64,000 bases of DNA from Flavobacterium sp. 5. Lineage in GTDB: Bacteria; Bacteroidota; Bacteroidia; Flavobacteriales; Flavobacteriaceae. The notes under the pieces were generated by a model. The model ran no database searches. It was not told the origin of the DNA and was given only the letters and a program-made list of their open reading frames with translations. The stretch is taken from the NCBI RefSeq assembly GCF_002813295.1, contig NZ_PHUE01000001.1, forward strand, positions 4,216,001-4,280,000, written 5' to 3'. Below are positions 1-8,888 of the stretch, piece by piece (the stretch's first letter is position 1; each line of letters opens with the position of its first letter). Both the position numbers and the translations under genes were made by a program.

Positions 1-543
1 ATTATTATCAAAGTAATTAGACTATTTTTTTGTGAGGTCATAGATTTTTGTGCTTTTTTATAATTCGTAAACATACTAATTTGAATAATTAAATACTTAC
101 AAATTTTATCAAAAATTTAGGACATACTATTTTTATAACATTTTTATAAGTAGAAGTAAGTAAATATACTCAAATGGTAATTACATCTTAGATTTTAACA
201 AAATATTGAAAAAATAAGTGTCCTTTTATTTTGGATGGATAAAAAAGATATTTAAAGGTTTAATAAATAATAAAGATTGAAAAGTATTTTTAATTAATAT
301 GGGGGTACTGTATCTGTATCAATATTGAATAATAATACAATTTTATTGTAGTATTTTATGGGAGTTGTATAATTGTAGTAATTAGACTTAAATGTTACGT
401 AAGAACAATTCTCTATATAAATTTTTTAGTTAAACAAGGTAACAATAATTTTATGAAAAAATAATGAATAAAAATCGCACACATAAATAATAAATCACTA
501 AATTTGAGTAAGTTATAAAGCTAACAAACTTAATTTTAATGTT
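1..543. other. AT-rich stretch without a recognisable gene
   Basis: Very A+T-rich DNA at the left edge of the window. I see no open frame with a recognisable product, no RNA gene and no strong hairpin. It may hold the promoter of the DUF2853 gene that starts just after it, but no clear TAnnTTTG box sits at a convincing distance. Confidence 0.4.
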
Positions 544-885
544 ATGAGCGCAAAAGATGTATTGATTGTAAAGTATGCAGCCGACTTGAAAGAAAAATGC
601 GGTATTAATCCAGATATGGAGCTATTGACTAAGGTAACAATAGGTTGTGGTCCCTCGATATACAATCCGGATTCTTCCATTATAGCAGGTACACAACAAT
701 CAGAAATAGTTACGGTAAAGAAAAATTTTTTGATTAAGAAATTAGGTTTAGCTGACGGTCCAGCTCTTAAGGCGGGAATTGATGCTGTATTAGAACAATA
801 TGGAAAATCCAATAAAAATAAATATCGTGCAGTGGTTTACTATTTGCTAACTCTTCATTTTGAAAGAGAAAGTGCTTACAATTAA
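544..885 (+). CDS. DUF2853 family protein
   Basis: A 113-residue soluble protein that matches the DUF2853 family over its whole length. The landmarks are an N-terminal DVLIVKYAADLKEKCG segment, a central TIGCGPSIYNPDSS segment, the VKKNFLIKKLGL stretch and a C-terminal KYRAVVYYLLTLHF helix. The family is small, predicted helical and of unknown function, and is found widely in proteobacteria and Bacteroidota. There is no signal peptide or membrane segment, so a cytoplasmic location is expected. The ATG at 544 is chosen because family members begin within a few residues of this motif. It is a single-gene unit, closed by a strong terminator 20 bases downstream. Family assignment is confident; no function is inferred. 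Confidence 0.88.
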   Translation: MSAKDVLIVKYAADLKEKCGINPDMELLTKVTIGCGPSIYNPDSSIIAGTQQSEIVTVKKNFLIKKLGLADGPALKAGIDAVLEQYGKSNKNKYRAVVYYLLTLHFERESAYN

Positions 886-904
886 ATTCAAGAATATTGT
901 TTAG

Positions 905-934
905 AAAAGCGTCTTTATGAGACGCTTTTTTTTT
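905..934 (+). terminator. Rho-independent terminator after DUF2853 gene
   Basis: A perfect 10-bp stem (AAAAGCGTCT, 905-914, with AGACGCTTTT, 920-929) closes a 5-base loop and runs into a T tract to 934. Confidence 0.9.
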
Positions 935-971
935 ATTAAAAATGTTTTATAAATCACGTTTTCAAAGTTCG

Positions 972-979
972 TATCTTTG
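972..979 (+). promoter_or_regulatory. Candidate -7 promoter box of the cvfB-like gene
   Basis: TATCTTTG matches the Bacteroidota -7 consensus TAnnTTTG. It lies 46 bases before the ATG at 1026 and just downstream of the preceding terminator, where a promoter is expected. The -33 element is not clear. Confidence 0.5.
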
Positions 980-1025
980 CCTTTTATAAAATAGTTCGTC
1001 AAAAGCGAAATAGAATCTCAAGATA

Positions 1026-1880
1026 ATGATTGAAATAGGAAAATACAATACACTTACTATATTACGTGATACCAAAGTTGGTTTGTTTTTGGGGAATCCA
1101 GAAAAAGATCCAGAAGGAATACACGATATACTTTTGCCTAATAAATATGTACCCAATGAATTTGAAATAGGTGAGGAGCTTATTATTTTTGCTTATTTGG
1201 ATCATGAACAACGGCCAGTTGCAACTACTTTAGAGCCTTATATTTTTCTGAATGAGTTTGCTCTTTTGCGAGTGAATTACATTAATCAAATAGGGGCTTT
1301 TATGGATTGGGGAATGGAAAAGGATATTTTGGTACCTTTCAAAGAGCAAGCCCGTCCTATGGAAAAAGGAAAACGTTATTTGGTGCATTTGTTTTTGGAT
1401 GAAAAAACAAATCGCTTGGTAGCTTCGAGTAAATTAAATCAATTTTTGAATAACGATCACCTAACTGTTGAAAAAGGTGAGGAAGTAGACTTAATTGTGT
1501 CACACATTACGGAATTAGGCATAAATGTTATCATTAATGAAAAACATAAAGGATTGTTGTACAAAGATGAAGTATATGATGATGCTATTCGAACAGGTGA
1601 CCGTTTACGGGGATTTATAAAAAATATTAGACCTGATAATAAAATTGATGTAGCCTTGCAAATTCAAGGTTATCAAAGTATAGAGCCCAATGCTGAAAAA
1701 ATTATGGACGAATTAAGGGCCAGTAGAGGTTTTTTGCGTTTAACAGACAATTCGCATCCAGAAGACATTAAGACAGTACTGAAGATGAGTAAAAAAAACT
1801 TTAAAAAAGCAATTGGAGCTCTTTATAAAGAAAAATTGATTGAGATAAAGGAAGATGGAATTTACCTAGTTAAGGAATAA
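1026..1880 (+). CDS. cvfB: CvfB-like S1 RNA-binding protein
   Basis: A 284-residue cytoplasmic protein of the CvfB/YitL family. It has tandem S1-like OB-fold domains in the first about 215 residues (for example VNYINQIGAFMDWGMEKDILVPF and a third unit with ITELGINVIINEKHKGLLY) and a small winged-helix domain at the C-terminus (from about residue 225, including KMSKKNFKKAIGALYKEKLI). Known family members bind RNA and influence expression of virulence or stress genes; the exact target here is unknown. Length fits the family (about 280 residues). It is monocistronic, with a promoter box upstream and a strong bidirectional terminator right after the stop. A decayed copy of its last codons lies about 1.1 kb downstream. 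Confidence 0.85.
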   Translation: MIEIGKYNTLTILRDTKVGLFLGNPEKDPEGIHDILLPNKYVPNEFEIGEELIIFAYLDHEQRPVATTLEPYIFLNEFALLRVNYINQIGAFMDWGMEKDILVPFKEQARPMEKGKRYLVHLFLDEKTNRLVASSKLNQFLNNDHLTVEKGEEVDLIVSHITELGINVIINEKHKGLLYKDEVYDDAIRTGDRLRGFIKNIRPDNKIDVALQIQGYQSIEPNAEKIMDELRASRGFLRLTDNSHPEDIKTVLKMSKKNFKKAIGALYKEKLIEIKEDGIYLVKE

Positions 1881-1913
1881 AAAAAAGGCTAATCACTGTG
1901 ATTAGCCTTTTTT
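1881..1913. terminator. Bidirectional terminator between convergent genes
   Basis: GGCTAATCAC (1887-1896) pairs with GTGATTAGCC (1898-1907), flanked by A6 and T6 that extend the stem. The A/T symmetry lets it serve both the cvfB-like gene and the convergent kinase-like gene. Confidence 0.88.
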
Positions 1914-1948
1914 AATAAAATTATTTTTTAGAATAAGTTTGTTAATTA

Positions 1949-2779
1949 CTATTTTACGCTTTCAGATTTTAATATAATTTCTTTAATCACATCATCAAGT
2001 TCTTCGCTTGAAATAATTATATTATCCAAAAAAAATAATTTTTCTTCTTCTGTTGTATTGGTGTTTTTCAAAAGGTCTGCAATAGCCAGTAAGCGAGATA
2101 ATGGAGCTCTAACTACGTGCGATTGTATCCAAGTTATTTCTTTTAATAAATTGTTTTGTTTTTCTATTTTTTTTGCATGAAGAATACTTTCTTTGAAACT
2201 ATCGTCTAATCCATTAAACAGTTTTGGTATTAAAATGCAGATTAAGAAACTAAGAAAAATTAAGTTAGAGAAAACAGCAAAAAGTTCATTTGATTTAAAG
2301 TTCTTATCTGGAATTGTTATAAAATCAAAGGAATACAGAAGAATATAAATAATCGAAATATTTAGATTTAAAAGTGCTGGTGTGTATTTGTTTTTAAAAG
2401 AATACACAAAAACTGATAAAAAACAGGAAGCGAGTAAATAAAGAGAACTATTGATGCCAACATAGTAGAGCAGGAAGAAGCTTAGAATGTAGGTGTTGGC
2501 AATGAATAATAGTTTTCGGTATTCTATTTTTATCCCTTTTTTGAACCCCACCATTATAATGATTAAAACACATAATATGTCAATGAAAGTCATTAGATAA
2601 TGACCAGAATCAACCGCCCATATAATAGAAGGTATTAGTGCGATAAGGCTTAATGGTATGATAAAAATGATAATATTAGAGAACATATCATCACGCCAAT
2701 ATTTCAAATCTTTATTTTGATTTAAAGAATTAAAAATAGTATTCTTTATACCCGAAGTATATTTTTCCCAAATTTCCAT
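1949..2779 (-). CDS. Membrane histidine-kinase-like protein lacking ATPase domain
   Basis: 276 residues. About six hydrophobic segments occupy residues 35-185. A short linker helix follows, then a HisKA-type dimerisation/phosphoacceptor segment with H221 in the H-box WIQSHVVRAPLSRLL. This H-box form is typical of flavobacterial sensor kinases. The protein ends about 55 residues after the histidine, so the HATPase_c domain (N, G1, G2 boxes) is absent. There is no sign of a continuation: the stop is followed by a terminator and no kinase-like frame lies beyond it. It could be a phosphotransfer or dimerisation partner for another kinase, or a truncated gene. No response regulator is adjacent. 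The HisKA call is confident; the role is open. Confidence 0.7.
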   Translation of the reverse strand: MEIWEKYTSGIKNTIFNSLNQNKDLKYWRDDMFSNIIIFIIPLSLIALIPSIIWAVDSGHYLMTFIDILCVLIIIMVGFKKGIKIEYRKLLFIANTYILSFFLLYYVGINSSLYLLASCFLSVFVYSFKNKYTPALLNLNISIIYILLYSFDFITIPDKNFKSNELFAVFSNLIFLSFLICILIPKLFNGLDDSFKESILHAKKIEKQNNLLKEITWIQSHVVRAPLSRLLAIADLLKNTNTTEEEKLFFLDNIIISSEELDDVIKEIILKSESVK

Positions 2780-2997
2780 TTGTTTAGTGTATTAGGTTAA
2801 TAACTAAAGGATAAGCAGGTAGGCCTTGAAAGTAAATGTAATGAAATTATACTAAAAATAGTAATAAACGAATTAAGCTTTTGTAAGATTATTTTTTGTA
2901 GCTGTTTTTTTTGCTTGGAGTCTGTTATTTTAATGATGGTCTAAATATAAGAGGATAAATAGCATCCAGAAAATAGAAAAGGATGCTAGTTAGAGTT

Positions 2998-3057
2998 TTG
3001 TGCGAAGAAAAGTTGATTGAGATAAAGGAAGGCGGTATTTATTGGATTAGCAAATAA
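2998..3057 (+). pseudogene. Relic of a second cvfB-like gene (3' end only)
   Basis: Reading + strand, codons 3004-3057 give EEKLIEIKEGGIYWISK followed by a stop. The end of the intact cvfB-like protein at 1026-1880 is KEKLIEIKEDGIYLVKE. The matching bases include a run identical over LIEIKE. Upstream of the relic the frame is interrupted (TAG near 2983) and no further similarity is obvious. It ends, like the intact gene, at a terminator. A partial duplication or a decayed paralogue would both explain it. Confidence 0.6.
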
Positions 3058-3063
3058 AAAAAA

Positions 3064-3108
3064 AGAAAGACTAGTTATATATATACCTAGTCTTTCTCTT
3101 TTTATTTT
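3064..3108 (+). terminator. Terminator behind the cvfB relic
   Basis: AGAAAGACTAG (3064-3074) pairs perfectly with CTAGTCTTTCT (3087-3097) and is followed by a T-rich tail. It survives although the gene before it has decayed. Confidence 0.75.
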
Positions 3109-3766
3109 TATTTATACCCTATAGGTTTAATTAAAAATAAAACTCTTTTGTACATTTTTAAAAGTATGTTTAACCACATTTAATACTATAGGCATATGTG
3201 TACCAGTATTTACAGCTCGTAAATCACTTTGTTAAATGGATTGTCTATAAATCAAAGCATTGTTGTAATTAGTAAAGGCTAAATTTTACATTACGACCAT
3301 TGGTTAATCAATACATTGAAAGTTTACATTCTTTATACAATTTCTTGTTATGCCACAAAATTATTGTAATGTAAATCTTTTCCTGAACCTTTAGGTGTTA
3401 CTTTTTATCAATTATAATTTTTAACAAACACTTTATTTATTGGCTTGTATTTTAAAATAGTTTTTGAAAAAATTATATAATTTAAAACCATAAAAATAAA
3501 AGCGACAATAATTTTAAATTCACTCAAAAAAATCATTTTTAAAGGTTAATAAATTAGTGAACAATCAGTGCTAATCTGAATTAATAACTAACAATAGTTT
3601 TACTATAAAGTATTGATTAGCAGTAAATAAAAGTAGTAATTATTTTTCCTTACGAATGTTAAATTCTAATTTATTTTTAAATTTTAACGATTTAATTTGC
3701 TTTTAAATTGTAATGAAAGAAATGATTTAATAAAAAGATTGTCAATGTATTAAAACTTCCAATTTA

Positions 3767-4621
3767 TTAAAACTGTATATTTAAATTAAATCCCATAGCG
3801 CTTTTGTTGGTTCCTGGCCCATAACCGACCGGAGTCATATTCGTTTGAATTTTCACTTTTTCTTTATATCCGAAACTATCTAATAGAGTATTGAATGGAT
3901 CCATAAGAAGTAAAGAAGTATATCCTAAGAATCTAGATTTTAAAACCCTGCGATCGTGTCTTAAAATAGTTTTTTTAGCATAAAAGAAACCTTCTCCAAC
4001 AACAGATCCTAATACAGGTGTTATAATAAGATCTTGTTTGGATGGTATTTCTGCAAAAGCTTCAATTCCATATTCCCAGAAACAAGTGGACATGAATGCT
4101 GAATATAGAAAAGATTCAAAAATATTAAAACCACTACTTCTAGCTGTCATATAATAAACACCCCCAGAATATGGGTGTGTTATATAGTTAAGAACCCAGT
4201 CATCATCATCCCAAACTGGACCTGCTTTTACATTTTCCTTCCATTTCCATAAAACTCCCTTTTCTTTAATTTCATCTTTGTCCCAATTACTAACACTTTC
4301 TGGCATAACCCAAAGTACTCCAAAAGCAAGTGTAGCAGTTCCAGCATACATAGCACTTGCATATCCCAGTCTTCTCCAATCTCTTTTTGCAGGAGGGTAA
4401 GCAGTTCCATTTTTCAGCATTGCAGTACTGTCACCAATTGTAAGCATATTATAACTGTCTGCTTTTATTAGTTGAGCATCAGTGAAGGCAATTGAATTTG
4501 CAGTAAGAAATGTAGGTAGTGGGTTTTGGTTTATTGATGTTTCTTCTCCTCGTTGAGCAAAAATTACATTTTGAGAAAGTAAAAGTAGAATGGCGTATAA
4601 ACCGTTTTTAAATGGATTCAT
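3767..4621 (-). CDS. DUF3943 domain protein (paralogue 1)
   Basis: 284 residues with an N-terminal signal peptide (hydrophobic core about residues 8-21, ending ...NVIFAQ) and a DUF3943 domain from about residue 80 to the end. Markers are RDWRRLGYASAMYAG, WKENVKAGPVWDDDDWVLNY, HPYSGGVYYMTARS and YGIEAFAEIPSKQDLIITP. The short hydrophobic stretches and C-terminal NLNIQF suggest an envelope or outer-membrane protein, but the function is unknown. A close paralogue lies at 35451-36317 and shares nearly every block. Both follow a long A+T-rich upstream region and stand alone, with no operon partner. The start is the ATG that gives a proper signal peptide. Confidence 0.8.
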   Translation of the reverse strand: MNPFKNGLYAILLLLSQNVIFAQRGEETSINQNPLPTFLTANSIAFTDAQLIKADSYNMLTIGDSTAMLKNGTAYPPAKRDWRRLGYASAMYAGTATLAFGVLWVMPESVSNWDKDEIKEKGVLWKWKENVKAGPVWDDDDWVLNYITHPYSGGVYYMTARSSGFNIFESFLYSAFMSTCFWEYGIEAFAEIPSKQDLIITPVLGSVVGEGFFYAKKTILRHDRRVLKSRFLGYTSLLLMDPFNTLLDSFGYKEKVKIQTNMTPVGYGPGTNKSAMGFNLNIQF

Positions 4622-5075
4622 TTTATGAATTGAATGCTGTTTGAAAGAAAACCAATTTATATTGGATTCAAAATTAAATATTTTTATAACTACTGAATTA
4701 CAACTATTTTTAGATTGAAATTAGGATAGTTTTAAGACGGCGCAAATATAATTAATTAATTAAGAAAGGTAAGGATTTTTGCAGCTTAATCTCAAATTGT
4801 CAATTAAACGTAATTCATTAGTAAAGATGTTTATTCTCCTTTAATATTTTTCATGTGTTTTTTGTTAAATTCCAATAAGGTATTGCTGCCAGATTGTGTT
4901 TTATTAGGTGTGCTTTATATTAGAGTTAAGAAATTTTAACTGGCTTGAGACTATTTTTTTAAGTAAAATCTAAGGAGAGATGTGCATCCATTTTTGTTTT
5001 TAATCATTTGATTAAAATGTTTGATTAAATTAATTTTTTTTTTTTAATTTTAGAACTCAATTCAAAATAAATAAG
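4622..5075. other. Divergent intergenic region before tetR
   Basis: A+T-rich region between the divergent DUF3943 and tetR genes. It must hold both promoters. The one structured signal I find is the inverted repeat at 4998-5017 close to tetR. Confidence 0.45.
4998..5030. promoter_or_regulatory. Candidate TetR operator
   Basis: TTTTAATCA (4998-5006), TT, TGATTAAAA (5009-5017) is a perfect 9+2+9 inverted repeat. A third half-site, TTTGATTAAAT, follows at 5020-5030. It sits 46-78 bases before the tetR ATG, where an autorepressing TetR dimer would bind. Partly low-complexity sequence, so chance symmetry is possible. Confidence 0.5.
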
Positions 5076-5687
5076 ATGCCCAAGATATCTAAAACAGAAT
5101 CTGAATCTACCGAGGAGAAAATAAAAGAAGCAGCACGAAAGGTTTTCATGCGTAAAGGCTTTTCGGGGACTCGAACTAGAGATATTGCTGAAGAAGCTGG
5201 TATTAATCTGGCTCTGTTGAATTACTATTTTCGAAGCAAACAGAAGCTGTTTGATGAAATAATGCAGGAAAAATTTAAAAAACTATTTGGAGTTATAATA
5301 CCGATTTTGAATGATGCTACTACATCCCTTGAAACAAAAATTGAATTGGTAGTTTCTGGTTATATTGATGTTCTTTCAGAAAGTGCCGACCTACCTATTT
5401 TTGTATTGAACGAACTCAGAAAGGAGAATACAAGTATCGTTCAGAATATTCCGTTCGATAAAGTCATTTTCCAATCCTCATTCATGAAACAGTTGAAAGA
5501 AAGGAGAAGTGATATAAATCCAGTTCACTTTCTGATAAGTATTTTAGGAATGACGGTTTTTCCATTTGTTGCTAAACCGATGATGTTATTTTCTGGTTTA
5601 GCAGATGAAGATTCATTTACTTTATTAATGAAAGAAAGAAAAGAATTAATTCCAATTTGGGTAAAAGCAATGTTAGAATCTACATAA
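5076..5687 (+). CDS. TetR/AcrR family transcriptional regulator
   Basis: 203 residues. An N-terminal TetR helix-turn-helix spans about residues 13-60, with KEAARKVFMRKGFSGTRTRDIAEEAG and LLNYYFRSKQKLFDE, the usual recognition and YYF motifs. The remaining helices form the ligand-binding/dimer domain, which is divergent as is normal. It heads a run of co-directional export genes (SDR, TolC, HlyD, two ABC ATPases, two permeases). This is the gene order of CecR/YbiH-YbhGFSR-like systems, so it probably represses the operon and itself and releases on binding a toxic solute. A candidate operator lies at 4998-5017. The inducer cannot be read from sequence. Confidence 0.9.
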   Translation: MPKISKTESESTEEKIKEAARKVFMRKGFSGTRTRDIAEEAGINLALLNYYFRSKQKLFDEIMQEKFKKLFGVIIPILNDATTSLETKIELVVSGYIDVLSESADLPIFVLNELRKENTSIVQNIPFDKVIFQSSFMKQLKERRSDINPVHFLISILGMTVFPFVAKPMMLFSGLADEDSFTLLMKERKELIPIWVKAMLEST

Positions 5688-5776
5688 CAAGTTACAAGTA
5701 ATCGAAAAATACTTTTAATGGCTTAAAAAAATATTTTATGAAGTAAGAACTTCAATGACTATAATAAATTAGAAAA

Positions 5777-6601
5777 ATGAAAACAGCATTAATAACAGGA
5801 GGAACATCAGGCATTGGTTTATCAATTGCTAAAGAATTGATTTTATTAGACTTCAAAGTCTTGATCGTTGGAAAAAATCGTGAAAGAGGAAAAGCTGCTG
5901 AACAAGAACTCAATGCTAAACGTGCTCAATGCGCTCAATTTGTTGAGTTAGATTTGAGTAATATGAAAAACGTGAATCAATTTTCAGACCAATTTATGAA
6001 AGAGCATAAAAGTTTAGATGTCTTGGCAAACATTGCTGGTGTAATGCTACCCAAAAGACAAGAAACGGCTGAAGGTCTTGAAATGACATTTGCTGTTAAT
6101 TATTTAAGCGGCTTGGTACTTTCAACCAAATTAGCTCCTTTATTAGAAAAAACAGAAGGTTCCAGAATTGTAAATGTAGGCGGTCCTGCATCACAAAATT
6201 TGAAACCAGTCCTTAATTTTGATGACTTGCAATCTGTTAAAAAATATAATGGTTTACTTATAGCCAATAAAACAGTTCATGCAAAATCGGTATTAACTCA
6301 ATTACTTTCTGAGAAATATGCTAGTAAAAACATTGATGTCATCTCGTTTGCACCTGGTTTAATTCGATCTAATTTGGGAAACAATATGCCTTTGGTTATG
6401 CGAATATTATTTAAATTGATGTCACCAATGATGTCTGACACTTCTACAACTGGGGTTGAGGCTTGTTCTTCAAAAGAACTTCAAGGAGTAACAGGAATTC
6501 TTCTCGAAAAGAAAAAACAAACTCCTATAGCTTTTGAAAAAAATTACAAAGAAAAACTGTGGCTGTATAGTGAGGAACTTATCACTAAAATTATGAATTA
6601 A
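5777..6601 (+). CDS. SDR-fold protein with degenerate active site
   Basis: 274 residues with a Rossmann fold: the nucleotide motif TGGTSGIG is at residues 7-14, a DLS acid segment follows, and NIAG with VNYLSG (structural and tetrad Asn regions) is kept. The catalytic positions are not. The usual NVSS strand reads N133-V-G-G136, so the catalytic Ser is Gly. The usual YxxxK after the YNG segment reads A163-N-K-T-V167, so both Tyr and Lys are missing. It may bind NAD(P) but should not do normal SDR chemistry; a sensing or scaffold role, or a changed mechanism, is possible. It lies between tetR and the efflux genes, 33 bases before the TolC-type gene, and is probably co-transcribed. Confidence 0.75.
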   Translation: MKTALITGGTSGIGLSIAKELILLDFKVLIVGKNRERGKAAEQELNAKRAQCAQFVELDLSNMKNVNQFSDQFMKEHKSLDVLANIAGVMLPKRQETAEGLEMTFAVNYLSGLVLSTKLAPLLEKTEGSRIVNVGGPASQNLKPVLNFDDLQSVKKYNGLLIANKTVHAKSVLTQLLSEKYASKNIDVISFAPGLIRSNLGNNMPLVMRILFKLMSPMMSDTSTTGVEACSSKELQGVTGILLEKKKQTPIAFEKNYKEKLWLYSEELITKIMN

Positions 6602-6634
6602 TGAGTTTGAATGAATAATTAATAAATATGTAAA

Positions 6635-7888
6635 ATGAAAAAAATAGTACTCACACTTTTATTTTTATTTCCCATTTCCTACACTTATTCACAATTAAAA
6701 ATTGAATCTTGTCAGGAAAAAGCAAAGGCCAATTATCCGCTCATTAAGGAATACGACCTTATTTCAAAATCACTTGATTATACGCTTTCAAACGCCAATA
6801 AAGCTTGGCTTCCTCAATTAAGCGTTACTGGTATTGGTGGATATCTTATTAAAGGATTACCATCGGTATCATTGCCAGGCAGTGAACCAGCAGACAAAAA
6901 AGATTATATCTTTATAGGTATTGCACAAATCAATCAAAATATTTGGGATGGTGGCGCTACAAAAGCTCAAAAAAATATAGCCAAAGCAAGTGCCGAAGTT
7001 GATAAGGCGAGTACAGATGTAGCTTTTAATAGTATTAAAGAACGAGTAAATCAATTGTATTTTGGGATTTTGGTTGTTGATGAACAATTAAATCAATTAA
7101 AAATTCTGAACGAGAATCTAAATCGTAATCTGAACAGTGCAAAACTGTCAAAAGACAACGGTTTGGGATATCAATCGGATGTTGATGAAGTTAAATCCGA
7201 AATTTTATCCCTTGAACAAAAGAAAATCGAATTCAACTTTACCCGAAAGGGATATGTTGAAATGCTTTCCTATATGATAGGTGAACCCCTCAAAGAAGAT
7301 GTTCAATTAGACAAACCAATAACAGTAGAAAATTATGCGTCATTAACCAATAATAGAGCCGAACTAAATTTATATGCCAATCAAATAAAACTAACAGAAG
7401 CTTCATCTTCTATGGACAAAGTTTCTCTTATGCCTAAAGTTGGTTTACTCGGTGCAGGTATCTTTATAAGTCCGGGAATGAGTTTGGGTACTTCCGAAGT
7501 TTCATCTTTGGCTGTAGCTGGATTAAGTATGTCATGGGATACTCATGGATTATACAAATCATCAAACAACAGGGAACTAGAGAAAATCCAAAAGGAACGA
7601 ATCAATACTCAACAGGATTCTTTTTTGTTCACTAACAATCTTCAACTGCAACAAGCCTCAAACGAAATTGAAAAGCAAAAAGCAATCCTTATCAAAGATG
7701 ACGAAATTGTGTTGCTAAAAGAGAAAATAACAAAAGCATACCAACTAAAAAAAGATAACGGCATGAGTCCAATGAACGATTTGATTACTGCTATAAATAA
7801 AGAAAGTGAGGCACGCAGTAACAAAGCATTACATAATGTACAATTACTTATGAGCTTATACAATTATAAAACAATAAAAGGAAATTGA
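6635..7888 (+). CDS. TolC-family outer membrane efflux protein
   Basis: 417 residues. A Sec signal peptide (about residues 1-19, ...ISYTYS-Q) is followed by two outer-membrane efflux protein repeats, each with long heptad-rich helices and the family-typical LQLEQASNEIE/KKDNGMSPMNDLITA kind of stretch near the end. It should form the trimeric outer-membrane channel for the downstream ABC exporter with the lipoprotein adaptor. Its length is normal for Bacteroidota TolC homologues. The position between the SDR gene and the HlyD gene, all on one strand with short gaps, supports one operon. Confidence 0.88.
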   Translation: MKKIVLTLLFLFPISYTYSQLKIESCQEKAKANYPLIKEYDLISKSLDYTLSNANKAWLPQLSVTGIGGYLIKGLPSVSLPGSEPADKKDYIFIGIAQINQNIWDGGATKAQKNIAKASAEVDKASTDVAFNSIKERVNQLYFGILVVDEQLNQLKILNENLNRNLNSAKLSKDNGLGYQSDVDEVKSEILSLEQKKIEFNFTRKGYVEMLSYMIGEPLKEDVQLDKPITVENYASLTNNRAELNLYANQIKLTEASSSMDKVSLMPKVGLLGAGIFISPGMSLGTSEVSSLAVAGLSMSWDTHGLYKSSNNRELEKIQKERINTQQDSFLFTNNLQLQQASNEIEKQKAILIKDDEIVLLKEKITKAYQLKKDNGMSPMNDLITAINKESEARSNKALHNVQLLMSLYNYKTIKGN

Positions 7889-7988
7889 TTCTAATTGTTA
7901 ATTGTTAATTATGAATTATAAATGATGGAATTCGGTTTTCGAACTTTTAAACCATTAAACAATATTAAACTTTTAAACTTCTTGAAAT

Positions 7989-8888
7989 ATGAAATATAAA
8001 ATAATATCATTGGTAACCCTAACTTTCTTTTTGTTTTCGTGCAAAGACACAAAAAATGAGAATGATGCTTCAGGAACTTTTGAAGCCACAGAAGTAATCG
8101 TTTCAGCAGAAGCTAGCGGTCAGATTTTGGCACTAAATATTAATGAAGGTGATTTATTAAAAGAAGACCAACAAGTAGGTACTATTGACAGTACACAATT
8201 GCATTTGAATAAGACACAATTATCTCAAAATAAAAAGGCAATTCTATCAGGAAGACCTGATGTCAGTGTTCAAATTGCTTCTTTGCAAGAAGAACTCAAA
8301 AATGCAATAAGCGATAAAAAACGTATAGCCAATTTGGTAGCAGGAGACGTGGCTTCTAAAAAACAATTGGATGATGCCAATACTCGTATTACTGTTTTAC
8401 AATCAAAAATAGATGCGCAAAAAAGTATGCTAAACACCACAACTTTATCTCTTAATGAACAAGGAAGTACTGTTAATGCTCAAATGGCGCAAATCAATGA
8501 CCAATTAAAAAAATGTAACATCATTAATCCAATAAACGGCACAGTCCTGGTTAAATATTCTAATGCTTTTGAGATGACAATGGTAGGAAGACCGCTTTAT
8601 AAAATTGCAGATGTGAAAAATATGATCTTGAGAGGGTATATAACTTCAAGTCAACTTTCACAAATTAAGCTAAATCAAAAAGTAAAGGTGTTTGTTGATT
8701 TTGGAAAAGAAGAGAAAAAAGAATATTCAGGAACAATTAGCTGGATATCTGACAAATCTGAATTCACTCCCAAAACCATTCAAACAAAAGATGAAAGAGC
8801 CAATTCGGTTTATGCGGTAAAAATTGCTGTTCCTAACGATGGTTATCTAAAAATTGGAATGTACGGTGAAATTAAAATAGCCCAGTAA
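7989..8888 (+). CDS. HlyD/YbhG-type lipoprotein membrane-fusion adaptor
   Basis: 299 residues. A lipoprotein signal ends in the lipobox LFSC with C18. The order is then a barrel-sandwich (lipoyl-like) half EVIVSAEASGQILALNINEGD, a coiled-coil hairpin (about residues 85-175), the second lipoyl half PINGTVLVKYSNAFEMTMVGRPLYKIAD and a beta-barrel domain. It should link the ABC-2 inner-membrane permeases to the TolC channel across the periplasm. The stop codon overlaps the ATG of the first ATPase gene by one base (TAATG), a sign of translational coupling. The 100-base gap before it contains low-complexity direct repeats of TTGTTAATTG type. Confidence 0.88.
   Translation: MKYKIISLVTLTFFLFSCKDTKNENDASGTFEATEVIVSAEASGQILALNINEGDLLKEDQQVGTIDSTQLHLNKTQLSQNKKAILSGRPDVSVQIASLQEELKNAISDKKRIANLVAGDVASKKQLDDANTRITVLQSKIDAQKSMLNTTTLSLNEQGSTVNAQMAQINDQLKKCNIINPINGTVLVKYSNAFEMTMVGRPLYKIADVKNMILRGYITSSQLSQIKLNQKVKVFVDFGKEEKKEYSGTISWISDKSEFTPKTIQTKDERANSVYAVKIAVPNDGYLKIGMYGEIKIAQ

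Larger units (their letters stand above)
2780..3766. other. Long intergenic region with one gene relic
   Basis: Nearly 1 kb of A+T-rich DNA between two minus-strand genes. The only structure I can support is a 60-base remnant of a cvfB-like 3' end with its own terminator (2998-3108). The rest has no recognisable frame, repeat or RNA. Confidence 0.5.
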
